Assembly (NCBI GenBank): GCA_026393275.1
Contig: JAPLAM010000060.1
Coordinates: 124,001 to 188,000 of the forward strand
From: Arthrobacter sp.
GTDB lineage: Bacteria > Actinomycetota > Actinomycetes > Actinomycetales > Micrococcaceae
Direction: 5' to 3'
Length of the DNA stretch: 64,000 nt
Each line of letters begins with the position of its first letter. Position 1 is the stretch's first letter. The notes under the pieces are model-generated. The model searched no databases. It was not told the origin of the DNA and saw only the letters and a list, made by a program, of their open reading frames with translations. This document shows, piece by piece, positions 32,401 to 40,756 of this stretch. A program made the translations under genes and the position numbers.

Positions 32401-32874
32401 GTGATTCTAATAGCCGGACTCCCGGCCCATATCCTCCTGGTCCACGCGGTCGTGGTGCTGGGCCCGATCGCCGGCCTCGCGGCCATTGTCTACGCGGTGG
32501 CGGCCCGCTGGCGCCGGTACTTGGCCTGGTCGCTGGGCGTTCTCGCCCTTGTGCTGGTTCCGATCTCGTTGGTGACCGCGCAGGCCGGGGAGCAGCTGCA
32601 ACAAGCCCGTCCGGCGACGGCAATGGTCCGGGCGCACGCCCAGCAGGGGGACGTGCTGAAGTTCGTCTCGGTCATCTTCTTCGTGGTTGTCGCGGCCATG
32701 ATCGTCGCCACCTTCGAACCGATCGGCCGGCGCTTCACCTTCCTCGGGAGCCTTCGCGAAAACCGGGTCCTGCGGGTCGTCCTGCTGGTGGCCGGAGCCA
32801 TAGCCGGGGCCTTCTTCGTCTACCAGAGCGTCATCACGGGGCACTCCGGTGCTTCCTCCGTTTGGAGCCGCTAG
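32401..32874 (+). CDS. DUF2231-like small membrane protein
   Basis: 157 residues, GTG start behind AGGAGAGCCCAC. Four membrane helices (about 8-30, 40-60, 88-105, 125-145) with a periplasmic or cytosolic stretch containing QQARPATAMVRAHAQQGD, a pattern close to DUF2231 proteins (GLPAHILLVHAVVVLGPIAG at the start fits well). Function unknown. Its last 41 bp overlap the end of the convergent MFS gene. Confidence 0.75.
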   Translation: MILIAGLPAHILLVHAVVVLGPIAGLAAIVYAVAARWRRYLAWSLGVLALVLVPISLVTAQAGEQLQQARPATAMVRAHAQQGDVLKFVSVIFFVVVAAMIVATFEPIGRRFTFLGSLRENRVLRVVLLVAGAIAGAFFVYQSVITGHSGASSVWSR

Positions 32875-34150
32875 CTCGGCGCAAGGTCAGGAGTAACAGC
32901 ACCAGGGCGGCCACCTGCAGTCCGGCGACCGCCGCGATCAGTGCGGGACGCGCATCGTAGAGGGCGCCGTAGAGTGCCCCCGCGGCCAGCGCGCCGGCTC
33001 CTTCGAACGCGGCAAAGACGCCATACGCTGACCCCTGCCGTGCTTCCGGGACGAGGTCAGCGACGAGCGCCTTGACGGTGGAGTCCTGGATCCCGGTGGC
33101 GGCTCCCCAGATGGCCACGCCCGCCAGCACCAGGACAATGCCGTTGGAAAACGCCAGCACGGGAACGGCGGCGATCAACACGGGCAGGGCCAGCAGCACG
33201 GCCGGGCCCATCCGGTCGTACAGGATGCCGCTGCCCAGGGCGCCGATCGCCGCCGCGCCCATCGCCGCGGCATAGAGCAGCGGCACCGCCGGCACCGGAA
33301 CCGCCGCCGCGGTGGTCAGGTGGTAGGCGATGACGCCGAACGCCACCAGGCCCGCGCTCCAGAAGAACGCGCACACCGCAAAGAGCACGAAGACCCCCGA
33401 GAACAACGACGGCGGGCTGCCGGCCGCGTCCTCCGCGCCGGGGGCGCGCTGTTCTGCGCCCGGTTCGGGGGCCAGCCCCGGGTCTGGCACTCCGCCCGGC
33501 TCGGCCACCCGGCGGCGCAGCCAGAGCAACAGCGCCAGGGCCATTGCGGCAGGGACGGCCAGGACGGCGAACGCTGCCGACAGGACCCCGGTGGCCGCCA
33601 GCACGGCAGCGACGATGACCGGTCCGAGCAACGCTCCGGTGAGGTCCAGGGACTTGTGCACGGCGAAGCCGCGGCCGCGGCCGACGCGTTTGGCCACGGA
33701 GGCCAGCAGCACGGTCTTGGCCGGACTCCGCACGGCCTTGCCGACGCGGTCCCCGATGATCAGCACCGAGGCGAGGGACAGCCCGACGGCGCCCGCGGCC
33801 GGGGCGAAAGCCAGCAGGGGCACGCACACGGCCGTCAGGACGTAGCCCACAATCGTGAAGGTCCAGTACTTGCGCGTGCGGTCCGCCCAGGGCCCGAAGA
33901 TCAGGCGGAGGCCCTGCGCGGCGGCCTCGGCCGCGCCGGTGACGAGCCCGACCAGCAGGGCGGACGCACCAAGTTGGGCCAGCAGGGGCCCGGCGAGCGG
34001 ACGGGCGCCGTCGGAGACCAGATCGGTGGCCAGGCTGACCAGCCCGAAGCCCACCACCGTGCCCCACGGCTGCCGGCCCTTTCCCGGGGCCGGGGCAGCG
34101 GGCCCGCCCGGCCCGGAGGGGGCGGTCACCTCGCGCTCGGGCCGGTCCAT
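32834..34150 (-). CDS. MFS transporter, 12-helix type
   Basis: 438 residues with twelve predicted helices. The loop between helices 2 and 3 reads GPWADRTRKYW, the MFS signature motif; the central loop (about 200-230) is Pro/Gly-rich. Substrate unknown; such YfkF/Bcr-like exporters usually expel drugs. ATG 34150 (MDRPEREV) is taken, but GTG 34207 in the same frame is possible and would add 19 residues. It is divergent from the MFS-P450 module, 255 bp apart, and its 3' end overlaps the neighbouring membrane-protein gene. Confidence 0.85.
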   Translation of the reverse strand: MDRPEREVTAPSGPGGPAAPAPGKGRQPWGTVVGFGLVSLATDLVSDGARPLAGPLLAQLGASALLVGLVTGAAEAAAQGLRLIFGPWADRTRKYWTFTIVGYVLTAVCVPLLAFAPAAGAVGLSLASVLIIGDRVGKAVRSPAKTVLLASVAKRVGRGRGFAVHKSLDLTGALLGPVIVAAVLAATGVLSAAFAVLAVPAAMALALLLWLRRRVAEPGGVPDPGLAPEPGAEQRAPGAEDAAGSPPSLFSGVFVLFAVCAFFWSAGLVAFGVIAYHLTTAAAVPVPAVPLLYAAAMGAAAIGALGSGILYDRMGPAVLLALPVLIAAVPVLAFSNGIVLVLAGVAIWGAATGIQDSTVKALVADLVPEARQGSAYGVFAAFEGAGALAAGALYGALYDARPALIAAVAGLQVAALVLLLLTLRRASGSKRRKHRSAP

Positions 34151-34265
34151 TTCCCAAGGTTCGCGGACACGGCCGGGATTGACAAGGGGAGCCCGAACCT
34201 CCGCCACAAGGCGCCGCCGGGACTCAATGCAGGCCGCCCGAATGTTACCCAGATCATAAAATCTG

Positions 34266-34295
34266 TTGACACGGTGTAAAGGTTGCGGTCACACT
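34266..34295 (+). promoter_or_regulatory. Candidate promoter of the MFS-P450 module
   Basis: TTGACA (34266-34271) is a full -35 match; CACACT (34290-34295) 18 bp on is a poor -10. A GACA...TGTC pair spans the region (34268-34299), which may be part of a TetR-type operator. The ATG is 110 bp downstream. Confidence 0.35.
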
Positions 34296-34405
34296 GTCTC
34301 ATTAGAGGCCGCATCAATGTTGGGGCCCGCGGGGTATTTGAAGACAAATGGGTCGGTCTATCGCGCAGTGCCCGAGAGTCGACCGGAAACAAAGGAGTTT
34401 CATTG

Positions 34406-36127
34406 ATGAGTCAGACCATCACGGTGTCGAGCAGAGGCTCAGTACGAGCGACGTTCGTGGCCGCCTACAGCGCGGTGACACTCGCGCAGATCACCAACGC
34501 CCTTCCGGGCGCTCTCACCGGCACCTTCGCCGCGGAATTCCACACCTCGGGCGCCGGCCTGACCTGGATCGCGGGCATGTTCCTGATGGGCATCGTGGTG
34601 TTCGAGCTCAGCTGGGGGCTCCTGGGTGACCTGTTGGGACGTAAAAAACTGCTCTACGCCGGAGCGGCGTTGAGCGTTGTCGGCTCCGTCCTGGTTGCCC
34701 TGGCGCAGACGACCGAGATGATGATCTTCGCGCAGGCCGTCGGCGGCATCGCGGCGGGCATCCTCTTTCCCATCTCGCTGTCCATGATTGCAGCGATCAC
34801 CCCGGACCACCGGCAGCGCGCCCGGGTCATCGCCACCTGGGCCGGATTCCTCTCGCTCGGCGCGGTCATTTCGCCGGTGCTCGCCGGACTCACCGCGCAG
34901 TTGTTCACGGTGCCGGGCGCCGGGCCCGGCGCGCCGAACGTGTTCAGCGGCTGGCGGGTGGCCTACCTCGTTGCGGCGGCCATCGCCGTCGTCGTCCTCC
35001 TCGTTGCGCTCCGGGCGAAGGACTCCGCTGCGTCCCAGGGACGCAAGCTTGACCTGCCCGGCCAATTCACCCTCGCGCTCGGCCTCATCGCAGTGCTCTT
35101 CGCGACCGTCCAGGCCGTCGATGCGGGCTTCGGCTCCTGGGAGGTCCTGGCGGGCTACGTCGTCGGCGGCATCCTCCTGGTCGCCTTCGTCGTCATCGAA
35201 ATGCGCACCAAACAGCCGCTCATCCACCTCTCCCTGTTCAAGAACAGCGCCTACTCCATCACCGGCATCGTCGCAGTCACCGGCATGTTCGCGTTCCTTG
35301 CCATCTGCTTCAGCACCAGTGTCTCCGTCGGCGGCCTTGCCCTGGCCGAGACCTGGAAGGTCGGCGTGCTGTTCGTCTTCATCCAGGGCCCCGCATTCGC
35401 CTTCATCCCGGTGGTGGGCTGGCTCATCCACCACGTGGCACCGCGCTGGGTGCTCACCTCGGGCTTCGCCCTCATGGCCGTCTCCGGATTCTGGCTCTCG
35501 ACGTTTTCCCTGGGCACGCCGGAGGCCTTCGGCGGGACGCCGTGGACGGCATTCATTCCGCCGCTGCTGTTGCTGGGCATCGGATTCGCGCTCACCGTTG
35601 GCTCCGTCACCGCGGTGGCAATCAATACCGTCCCGCCCCAGCACATCGGCATGGCCTCCGCGACGACGAACCTGCTGCGGGACCTTGGCTTCGCCCTCGG
35701 TCCGGTGGTCGGCTCAGCCATCGCGTTCGGCGTCGGCGCCTCGCTCTTTGCGGGCCCGCTCGGCGGGATCCTCGGCGGCGCGGGACTGCCCGCCAACGCC
35801 GTCGCCGGTCTCTCCCAGGTGCCGCCGCTGGGATTCCTCTCCGGCTGGGATGGCGTGATCGCGCAGTTCAGCGGCCAGGCAGCGGCCGGCGGAGCCCCCG
35901 CCCAGGCCGTCAACGGCATGGTCCAGGCCCTCACCGCCGCGCAGCAGCAGATCCAGGGCGCGGCGGGAGCCTCCCTCGGCCAGGGCTTCCAAACGGTCTA
36001 CCTCGTCGCCGGCATCGCGGCGACGATCTCCGCCATCCTCACGCTCTTCATCTCTGCACGTTCCTCGGCACCCACCCCGGACGACGTCGCCGAGACCACC
36101 GAGGCCAACGCAGAAGCGGTCGTCTGA
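34406..36127 (+). CDS. MFS drug efflux transporter, 14-helix (DHA2) type
   Basis: 573 residues with fourteen predicted helices. Motif A appears as LLGDLLGRKKLLYAG (about 75-90); motif C-like GFLSLGAVISPVLAGLT lies in helix 5. A long Gln/Ala/Gly-rich loop (about 490-550) precedes the last helix. Proton-driven export of small hydrophobic compounds is the usual function. ATG 34406 has an AAGGAG at 34392-34397, 8 nt away. It leads the module MFS - P450 - ferredoxin, with tetR downstream, so pump and oxidase probably act on the same compound. Confidence 0.9.
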   Translation: MSQTITVSSRGSVRATFVAAYSAVTLAQITNALPGALTGTFAAEFHTSGAGLTWIAGMFLMGIVVFELSWGLLGDLLGRKKLLYAGAALSVVGSVLVALAQTTEMMIFAQAVGGIAAGILFPISLSMIAAITPDHRQRARVIATWAGFLSLGAVISPVLAGLTAQLFTVPGAGPGAPNVFSGWRVAYLVAAAIAVVVLLVALRAKDSAASQGRKLDLPGQFTLALGLIAVLFATVQAVDAGFGSWEVLAGYVVGGILLVAFVVIEMRTKQPLIHLSLFKNSAYSITGIVAVTGMFAFLAICFSTSVSVGGLALAETWKVGVLFVFIQGPAFAFIPVVGWLIHHVAPRWVLTSGFALMAVSGFWLSTFSLGTPEAFGGTPWTAFIPPLLLLGIGFALTVGSVTAVAINTVPPQHIGMASATTNLLRDLGFALGPVVGSAIAFGVGASLFAGPLGGILGGAGLPANAVAGLSQVPPLGFLSGWDGVIAQFSGQAAAGGAPAQAVNGMVQALTAAQQQIQGAAGASLGQGFQTVYLVAGIAATISAILTLFISARSSAPTPDDVAETTEANAEAVV

Positions 36128-36176
36128 CCGACGGCCCTCGTTTCACCAACCACCACCGTTCCGCAAGGAGAGCACC

Positions 36177-37349
36177 ATGGCTGTACCCACCGAATCAGAC
36201 ATCGACATCTGGGATGACAACATCCTCGTCGACCCCTACCCCACCTACGCCGCGCTGCGCGAGCAGGCCGACGTGGTCTACCTGCCCAAGAACGACCTCT
36301 ATGTCCTGACGCGCTACGACATCATCCGCGACGCCCTCGGTGATCCGGAATCCTTCTCGTCCACCAGCATCGGCTTCAACCCGATGGTGAACGAGGCGTT
36401 GCAGGGCACCTCGCTTGCTTCCGACCCGCCCGTCCACACCCAGCTGCGCGCGACGCTCTCAGAAAACCTGACGCCCCGCGCCCTGCGCGGCCTGAAAGTT
36501 GTCATTGACGAGAAGGCGGACAAGCGAGTCGCCGAACTCGCCGCCAGCGGCAGCTTTGAGGCCATCGATTCCCTGGCCCGCGCTTTCCCAATCGAAATCG
36601 TTGCCGACCTCATTGGCTTTCAGGGACACGTCAAGGACAACATGCTGCGCTGGGGCCAGGCGGCGATGCAGGTCCTCGGTCCGCTGAACCAGCGCACGCA
36701 GGAGAACTTCCCGATCGCCGGCGAGCTCTACGGCTGGTGTTCGTCGGTTACCGCAGAGGACCTCACTCCCGGCTCCATCGGCCGCGGAATCTTCGACGCC
36801 GAAACACGGGGTGACATCCCCCAAGGCACTGCCGGACACATCATCCACCAGTATCTGGGCGCGGGCGTGGACACAACGATCGCCTCCATCGGGAACATCA
36901 TCGCCCTGTTTGGCCACCACCCCGAACAGTTCAAGCTGGTCCGTGAGAACCCCGCGCTCGTCCCTGCGGCCTTCGCGGAGGTGCTGCGCTACTGGGCGCC
37001 GATCCACGTCTGGGGCCGCAAAGCAACGCGTGATGTGGAAATCGACGGGGTCACGATTCCTGCAGGCGCGCAGGTTGGCATCCTCTTTGGCGCCGGCAAC
37101 CGGGATCCGCGGCACTACGAGAATCCCGACACCTTTGATGTGCTGCGCAACCCGGTGGACCACCTCGCCTTTGGCTACGGACCGCACGGCTGCGCTGGCC
37201 AGGGGCTGGCAAAGCTTGAAGCGCATGCGATCATCGAGGCGCTGGCCCGCAGGGTTGAATCCTTGACCATCTCCGATGAGGTCCGGGTGCCGAGCAACAT
37301 GACCCGCAGCTTCGACGAGCTTCAAGTGGTAAAGGTCGTGGCCGCGTGA
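36177..37349 (+). CDS. Cytochrome P450
   Basis: 390 residues, soluble bacterial class I P450. The I-helix GAGVDTT (228-234) contains the proton-relay Asp-Thr, the K-helix ExxR is EVLR (268-271), and the heme loop FGYGPHGCAG carries the thiolate Cys339. The region WAPIHVWGRKATRDVEIDG before the substrate strands resembles P450s that oxidise small aromatic acids or ethers, but that is only a hint. It starts 49 bp after the MFS stop with AAGGAGAGCACC in front of ATG 36177, and its TGA overlaps the ferredoxin start, ensuring a matched electron donor. A ferredoxin reductase is not encoded nearby. Confidence 0.95.
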   Translation: MAVPTESDIDIWDDNILVDPYPTYAALREQADVVYLPKNDLYVLTRYDIIRDALGDPESFSSTSIGFNPMVNEALQGTSLASDPPVHTQLRATLSENLTPRALRGLKVVIDEKADKRVAELAASGSFEAIDSLARAFPIEIVADLIGFQGHVKDNMLRWGQAAMQVLGPLNQRTQENFPIAGELYGWCSSVTAEDLTPGSIGRGIFDAETRGDIPQGTAGHIIHQYLGAGVDTTIASIGNIIALFGHHPEQFKLVRENPALVPAAFAEVLRYWAPIHVWGRKATRDVEIDGVTIPAGAQVGILFGAGNRDPRHYENPDTFDVLRNPVDHLAFGYGPHGCAGQGLAKLEAHAIIEALARRVESLTISDEVRVPSNMTRSFDELQVVKVVAA

Positions 37350-37537
37350 GGATCGAACTCGACCGGCCGCGCTGCGAGGGACACGGACTCTGCGAGGAGG
37401 CGGCGCCCAAGCTCATGCACCTCGACGACGACGGCGAACTCGTAATCGATGTCCCGGAGGTGGACGGGCTCAACCTGGTCGCTGCGGAGGCGGCGGTCAG
37501 GGTCTGCCCGGTCGCCGCCCTGCGACTGGCCGCGTAG
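37346..37537 (+). CDS. P450-type ferredoxin ([3Fe-4S]/[4Fe-4S])
   Basis: 63 residues, GTG start overlapping the P450 stop (GTGA). Cluster ligands C10, C16 and C54 sit in RCEGHGLC and VCPVAAL, with His13 at the place where a fourth cysteine would be, the CxxHxxC...CP layout of P450-partner ferredoxins. It carries electrons one at a time from a reductase (not seen here) to the P450. Length is normal and nothing is truncated. Confidence 0.95.
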   Translation: MRIELDRPRCEGHGLCEEAAPKLMHLDDDGELVIDVPEVDGLNLVAAEAAVRVCPVAALRLAA

Positions 37538-37558
37538 GACGGCCCGACCGCTTTTCAG

Positions 37559-37618
37559 CTGGCCGGCGCCGGCCCGGAGCGTTCCGGGGTCGGCGCCGGC
37601 CAGTGCACCATTCTTTTC
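37559..37618 (+). terminator. Terminator after the P450-ferredoxin genes
   Basis: A 13-bp stem CTGGCCGGCGCCG/CGGCGCCGGCCAG (37559-37571 with 37591-37603) is followed by a T-rich run (CATTCTTTTCC). It separates the ferredoxin gene from tetR. Confidence 0.75.
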
Positions 37619-37658
37619 CTTTTGAACAGATTCCGCACCCCACCGTTAGGATTGACCC

Positions 37659-38273
37659 ATGTCGTCACTGCGAGAAGCCCAGAAGCAGTTGACCCGCGAC
37701 ATGATTGTCGAGCGGGCGCTCGAGCTATTCACCGAAAAGGGTTACGCCGCGACGACGATCGACGAGATCGCCGCGGCAGCGGGCACCACCCGCGTGACCT
37801 TCTACGCGTACTATCCCTCACGCAGCGATTTGATGAGGGACTTCATGGCCCGCGTCAACGCCGTGCTGGACCGCGCGGATGGCCCGGACCGGACCTCGAC
37901 CGCAACCGAACTCGTCGACGTGGTGCGGGACGGCAAGCTGCCCGGCATTCTCGCGTGGCTCGAGTCGCGTGCCGCGCTCTGGCCGGTGTTCCGCCCCTAC
38001 CTCGACGTGCTCGACGAGGCCGCCGCTGTCGATCGTGAGGTGCGGGCGTTGGTCGAGGGCTGGCACGAGGAAGTCATCTCGGATATCGTCCGCGGCCTGC
38101 AGCAGGCTGGCCGCTTCGCCGAGGAGACGCACCACATCCGCGGAACGCTTGCCTTCACTCAGCTCGACTACGTTGCGACGCTCTGGACGCGGCGCAAGTT
38201 CGAGCCAAACCGCGACCATGCACTCGATGTGCTCGCCGACAGCTGGTACCACCTGCTCTGCGACGAAGGCTAA
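37659..38273 (+). CDS. TetR-family regulator of the P450 module
   Basis: 204 residues. The N-terminal HTH (about 20-65) reads ALELFTEKGYAATTIDEIAAAAGTTRVTFYAYYPSRSDLM, a textbook TetR domain; the C-terminal helical domain (about 80-204) would bind the ligand. It lies behind the ferredoxin gene and its terminator on the same strand, hence has its own promoter, but is the obvious candidate to repress the MFS-P450 operon. ATG 37659 begins right after a T-rich leader. Its stop overlaps by a few bases the end of a tiny opposite-strand frame. Confidence 0.9.
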   Translation: MSSLREAQKQLTRDMIVERALELFTEKGYAATTIDEIAAAAGTTRVTFYAYYPSRSDLMRDFMARVNAVLDRADGPDRTSTATELVDVVRDGKLPGILAWLESRAALWPVFRPYLDVLDEAAAVDREVRALVEGWHEEVISDIVRGLQQAGRFAEETHHIRGTLAFTQLDYVATLWTRRKFEPNRDHALDVLADSWYHLLCDEG

Positions 38274-38398
38274 CCAGGTTCCGAACTTCCGCGGTTTCGC
38301 TGCCTGGCCCGTCGAACAGAGCGAACGGCCAGCACGATGAAGGCCGCGACGAAGACGACGGGCACCGGCACCAGCGGGTTCCAGCCAACGAGCGTCAT
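38270..38398 (-). CDS. Possible 42-residue single-helix membrane protein
   Basis: ATG 38398 to TAG 38270: MTLVGWNPLVPVPVVFVAAF followed by IVLAVRSVRRARQRNRGSSEPG. One helix (about 9-27) and a basic tail give a standard tail-in topology. It starts 22 bp behind the 102-residue gene, with GGGG upstream, and could be its operon partner. Too short to judge by family; its end overlaps the last 4 bp of tetR. Confidence 0.4.
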   Translation of the reverse strand: MTLVGWNPLVPVPVVFVAAFIVLAVRSVRRARQRNRGSSEPG

Positions 38399-38420
38399 TG
38401 CTCAATCCCCGTTTCGGTAA

Positions 38421-38729
38421 TCAGTACTGTACGAACCCGCGCTGGACGTCCTGCAGGTCAGCGGCCAGGGCCGCCATTGCGGGAGTGGGCACCTCCGGCT
38501 CAGTGGTGGTGTCGCCCCGGGTGTCACCGAACCATTTGTGCCAGACAGTGGCTACGACTTCCGCGGTGATGGTCTGGCCGGCGGTTATCAGCGCCGCAAA
38601 GTCCTCCATCTCCGGGTCGTACTCCGTGGTCGGCGCGCCGTGGTCCATGAGGCCACTGAGGTCATGAGCGTTCAGGTGCGCGGTGATGGCGCTGCGCAGG
38701 CGTGTGTACTCCGGGGTGATGGGGTCCAT
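38421..38729 (-). CDS. Hypothetical protein
   Basis: 102 residues: MDPITPEYTRLRSAITAHLN, then LSGLMDHGAPTTEYDPEMEDFAALI and a C-terminal amphipathic stretch MAALAADLQDVQRGFVQY. The pattern (short acidic helical protein with E-x-D-x-L near residue 45) resembles small DUF1871-type proteins of immunity or unknown function, though I cannot assign it. No signal peptide. The ATG at 38729 is the only start. Confidence 0.65.
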   Translation of the reverse strand: MDPITPEYTRLRSAITAHLNAHDLSGLMDHGAPTTEYDPEMEDFAALITAGQTITAEVVATVWHKWFGDTRGDTTTEPEVPTPAMAALAADLQDVQRGFVQY

Positions 38730-38872
38730 GCGGCCATTCTAGGAGTGGTCGGACCGGACTCGGCTGAGAGACGCCGCCAGGACACGAATGCCAGCGGGCC
38801 GGACAGGAAAATCCTTCCGCCGGCCCGCTGACATCCACTCGACCTCAGTCAGCTAGAGGCAGGGTGCGCGCA

Positions 38873-39127
38873 TCACCAGCGGTGGTCAAATCGGTGGTCA
38901 AACCGGTGGTCCCGGTTGTCGCAGCGGTCCCACCAGTTCCAGTGGCTGCTGTCCCACCTGTCGCCGCGGTCACACCTTCTGTGGTCGTTATTGTGGTCCG
39001 ACCAGTTTTGGTTGGATGACACGCTGGCAGAAGCCGGAGCCGCCGCGCTGGCGGGGAGGGCGCTGACGCCCAGACCCAAAGCAGCTGTCATGGCGGCTGT
39101 TCCGATCACGCGGGTAATCGTATTCAT
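38873..39127 (-). CDS. Secreted His/Asp/Arg/Trp-rich small protein
   Basis: 84 residues. A clear signal peptide (basic MNTITR, hydrophobic core about 8-23, ALPASA cleavage near 28) precedes a mature part composed almost wholly of N, D, H, R and W with two cysteines (C52, C69). The end consists of RFDHRFDHRW, encoded by three imperfect 12-bp repeats. I recognise no family; composition suggests metal binding or a cationic exported peptide. The gene faces away from its neighbours and has its own 460-bp upstream region. Confidence 0.7.
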   Translation of the reverse strand: MNTITRVIGTAAMTAALGLGVSALPASAAAPASASVSSNQNWSDHNNDHRRCDRGDRWDSSHWNWWDRCDNRDHRFDHRFDHRW

Positions 39128-39587
39128 GGGTATTCCTTCATTGATGGTCCACGTCCTCACTCGATCCGCACCAAGATGACCTGCCGGCCTGGTCGGTCCA
39201 CTGGAAATCAGGGCGCGTCTCAGGGGAGGTACGTAAACGGAATGCGATGTGTAGATGTTCCACCGGAATCTGTCGCCGGCGGTCGGGAGGGCCTCGGTCT
39301 ACAAGGCCACAATGGCTCGGTCATCAATGGCCGCGATGTCCTGCCGTGGGTGTCGTCCGAAACAGGACCACTTCCATTAAACGTCCGCGCCGGTCGCTCG
39401 TGTCAATGGCCAATAGCGTGTAAACGGCCAATAGTTGTGCTGACGGGCGCTCAGCGTGTGGTTTCGCCATAAACAGATTTGTTCAGTCAGAATGATGACG
39501 GCACATGGATTCTTGGGGGAGCCGTCGTTGACGGTGCTGCCGCCCGGCGTCGTGGGCTGCATCATCACCTCACCGAAAGGCACCACC
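39128..39587. other. 460-bp non-coding region with divergent promoters
   Basis: It separates the secreted-peptide gene (leftward) and the TM2 gene (rightward). A short direct repeat GGCCAATAG occurs at 39409-39417 and 39429-39437. No ORF in it has a plausible start and composition. It is AT-richer than its surroundings near 39440-39510. Confidence 0.55.
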
Positions 39588-40187
39588 GTGACCCAGCCTC
39601 ATCCAGACCCCAAAGCCGTCCCTCCGGAAGGCTTCCAGCCGTCGGCGGCTCCTTCGTTCCCAGGCCAGCAGTACCCGGCCGGACCCCAGGCGCAACAGCC
39701 CTACCAGGCGCAGTCGCAGGGATACGCGGACCCCGCGCAGCCGTACGCCGGGCAGTCCCAGTACCAGGGCTACTCGGCGGCACCGCAGCAACCGGGTTAC
39801 TCGGCCGCACCGCAGCAGCCCGGCTACTTGGCCGCACCGCAGCAGCCGTACGCAGGGCAGCCCCAGTACCAGGGATACCCCCAGGCGCCCCAGCAGCACG
39901 TCCAGTACCCGGCCCAGCCGCCGATGCCGAACCCGGCCTACGGCTACCCCCAGCCGAAGTCCAAACTCGTCGCCGGGCTCCTTGGCATCTTCCTGGGCGG
40001 GCTGGGCATCCACCGCTTCTACCTGGGCTTCACTAAGATCGCGGTTATCCAGCTCGTCCTTACCATCGTGCTGGGCGCCTTCACCTTCGGCCTCGTCGCC
40101 TTGTGGGGTGTCGTGGAGGGCATCATGATCATCGCCGGCGCTGCCCAATTCCGCGTCGACGCGCAGGGCGTCCCGCTCCGTGACTGA
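39588..40187 (+). CDS. TM2-domain membrane protein with Gln/Pro/Tyr-rich N-terminus
   Basis: 199 residues. The first 125 are a low-complexity region of Q, P, Y and A with repeated AAPQQPGY and YQGY blocks; the rest is a TM2 domain (KLVAGLLGIFLGGLGIHRFYLGF, two helices about 128-148 and 155-180, with the conserved GxxHxFYLG motif). TM2 proteins have no settled bacterial function. The GTG start at 39588 follows ACCACC rather than a strong ribosome site. The gene is likely followed on the same mRNA by the PH-like gene 35 bp on. Confidence 0.85.
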   Translation: MTQPHPDPKAVPPEGFQPSAAPSFPGQQYPAGPQAQQPYQAQSQGYADPAQPYAGQSQYQGYSAAPQQPGYSAAPQQPGYLAAPQQPYAGQPQYQGYPQAPQQHVQYPAQPPMPNPAYGYPQPKSKLVAGLLGIFLGGLGIHRFYLGFTKIAVIQLVLTIVLGAFTFGLVALWGVVEGIMIIAGAAQFRVDAQGVPLRD

Positions 40188-40222
40188 ACACCGCAGTATC
40201 GATATCAAACCAGGGGGACATC

Positions 40223-40594
40223 TTGACTGAAATCATCCACGACAGGGCCGAACAGCTTGCACAGATCAATGCAGGCCTGCTCCAAGGCGAAACTGTCTAT
40301 GCCGTCTACGACTGTATCGGCATCGGTACGGGCTTCGTCGGCATCACAAACATGCGGGTCATCCTTCAGGACAAGAGCTTCGTCGGCAACAAGCTCGCGA
40401 TCGTGTCCGTGCCCTACAGGAACATTCGGTCAGTCTCCATGCTGTCCAACAAGTCGATGATGGGCCGATTCGCATCGACCTCCAGCATTGGCATCGACAC
40501 CGGCGGCAGCATCAAGGAAGCCGACTTCCGCGGCGACGACAAAGCGCGCCACGCGCACGACCTGATCCTTTGGAACGTGCTGAACACCAAGTAG
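40223..40594 (+). CDS. PH-like (YokE/bPH) domain protein
   Basis: 123 residues from TTG 40223, preceded by GGGGGA. The pattern (LLQGETVYAVYDCIGIGTGFVGITNMRVILQD, then ILVPYRNIRSVSM and a C-terminal IDTGGSIKEADFRG) is that of bacterial pleckstrin-homology domains of the YokE/bPH type. Likely a cytosolic or membrane-associated adaptor. It is 35 bp behind the TM2 gene, and a hairpin at 40604-40632 ends the unit. Confidence 0.75.
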   Translation: MTEIIHDRAEQLAQINAGLLQGETVYAVYDCIGIGTGFVGITNMRVILQDKSFVGNKLAIVSVPYRNIRSVSMLSNKSMMGRFASTSSIGIDTGGSIKEADFRGDDKARHAHDLILWNVLNTK

Positions 40595-40603
40595 TCCCAC
40601 CCC

Positions 40604-40632
40604 AGGGGCGGTCGGACTATCTGGCCGCCCCT
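40604..40632 (+). terminator. Terminator behind the TM2-PH unit
   Basis: AGGGGCGG/CCGCCCCT (40604-40611 with 40625-40632), 13-nt loop, 9 bp after the stop. No T-run follows. Confidence 0.55.
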
Positions 40633-40756
40633 AGCCGTACCCGGGTCCTTAGCCATCTGCCAACAGGACTCCACCAGCGATTCCGTGTTGACCGGCGTCA
40701 GGCTTGGGCCGTGGGAGCGAGACCGGAAAGCGATTGGCGCGTTAGCGATTCGATCA

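Noticed and set aside
38421..38729. Toxin or antitoxin role for the 102-residue gene
   Set aside because: No partner with a toxin fold or overlap is present; the adjacent 42-residue frame is a membrane peptide candidate only.
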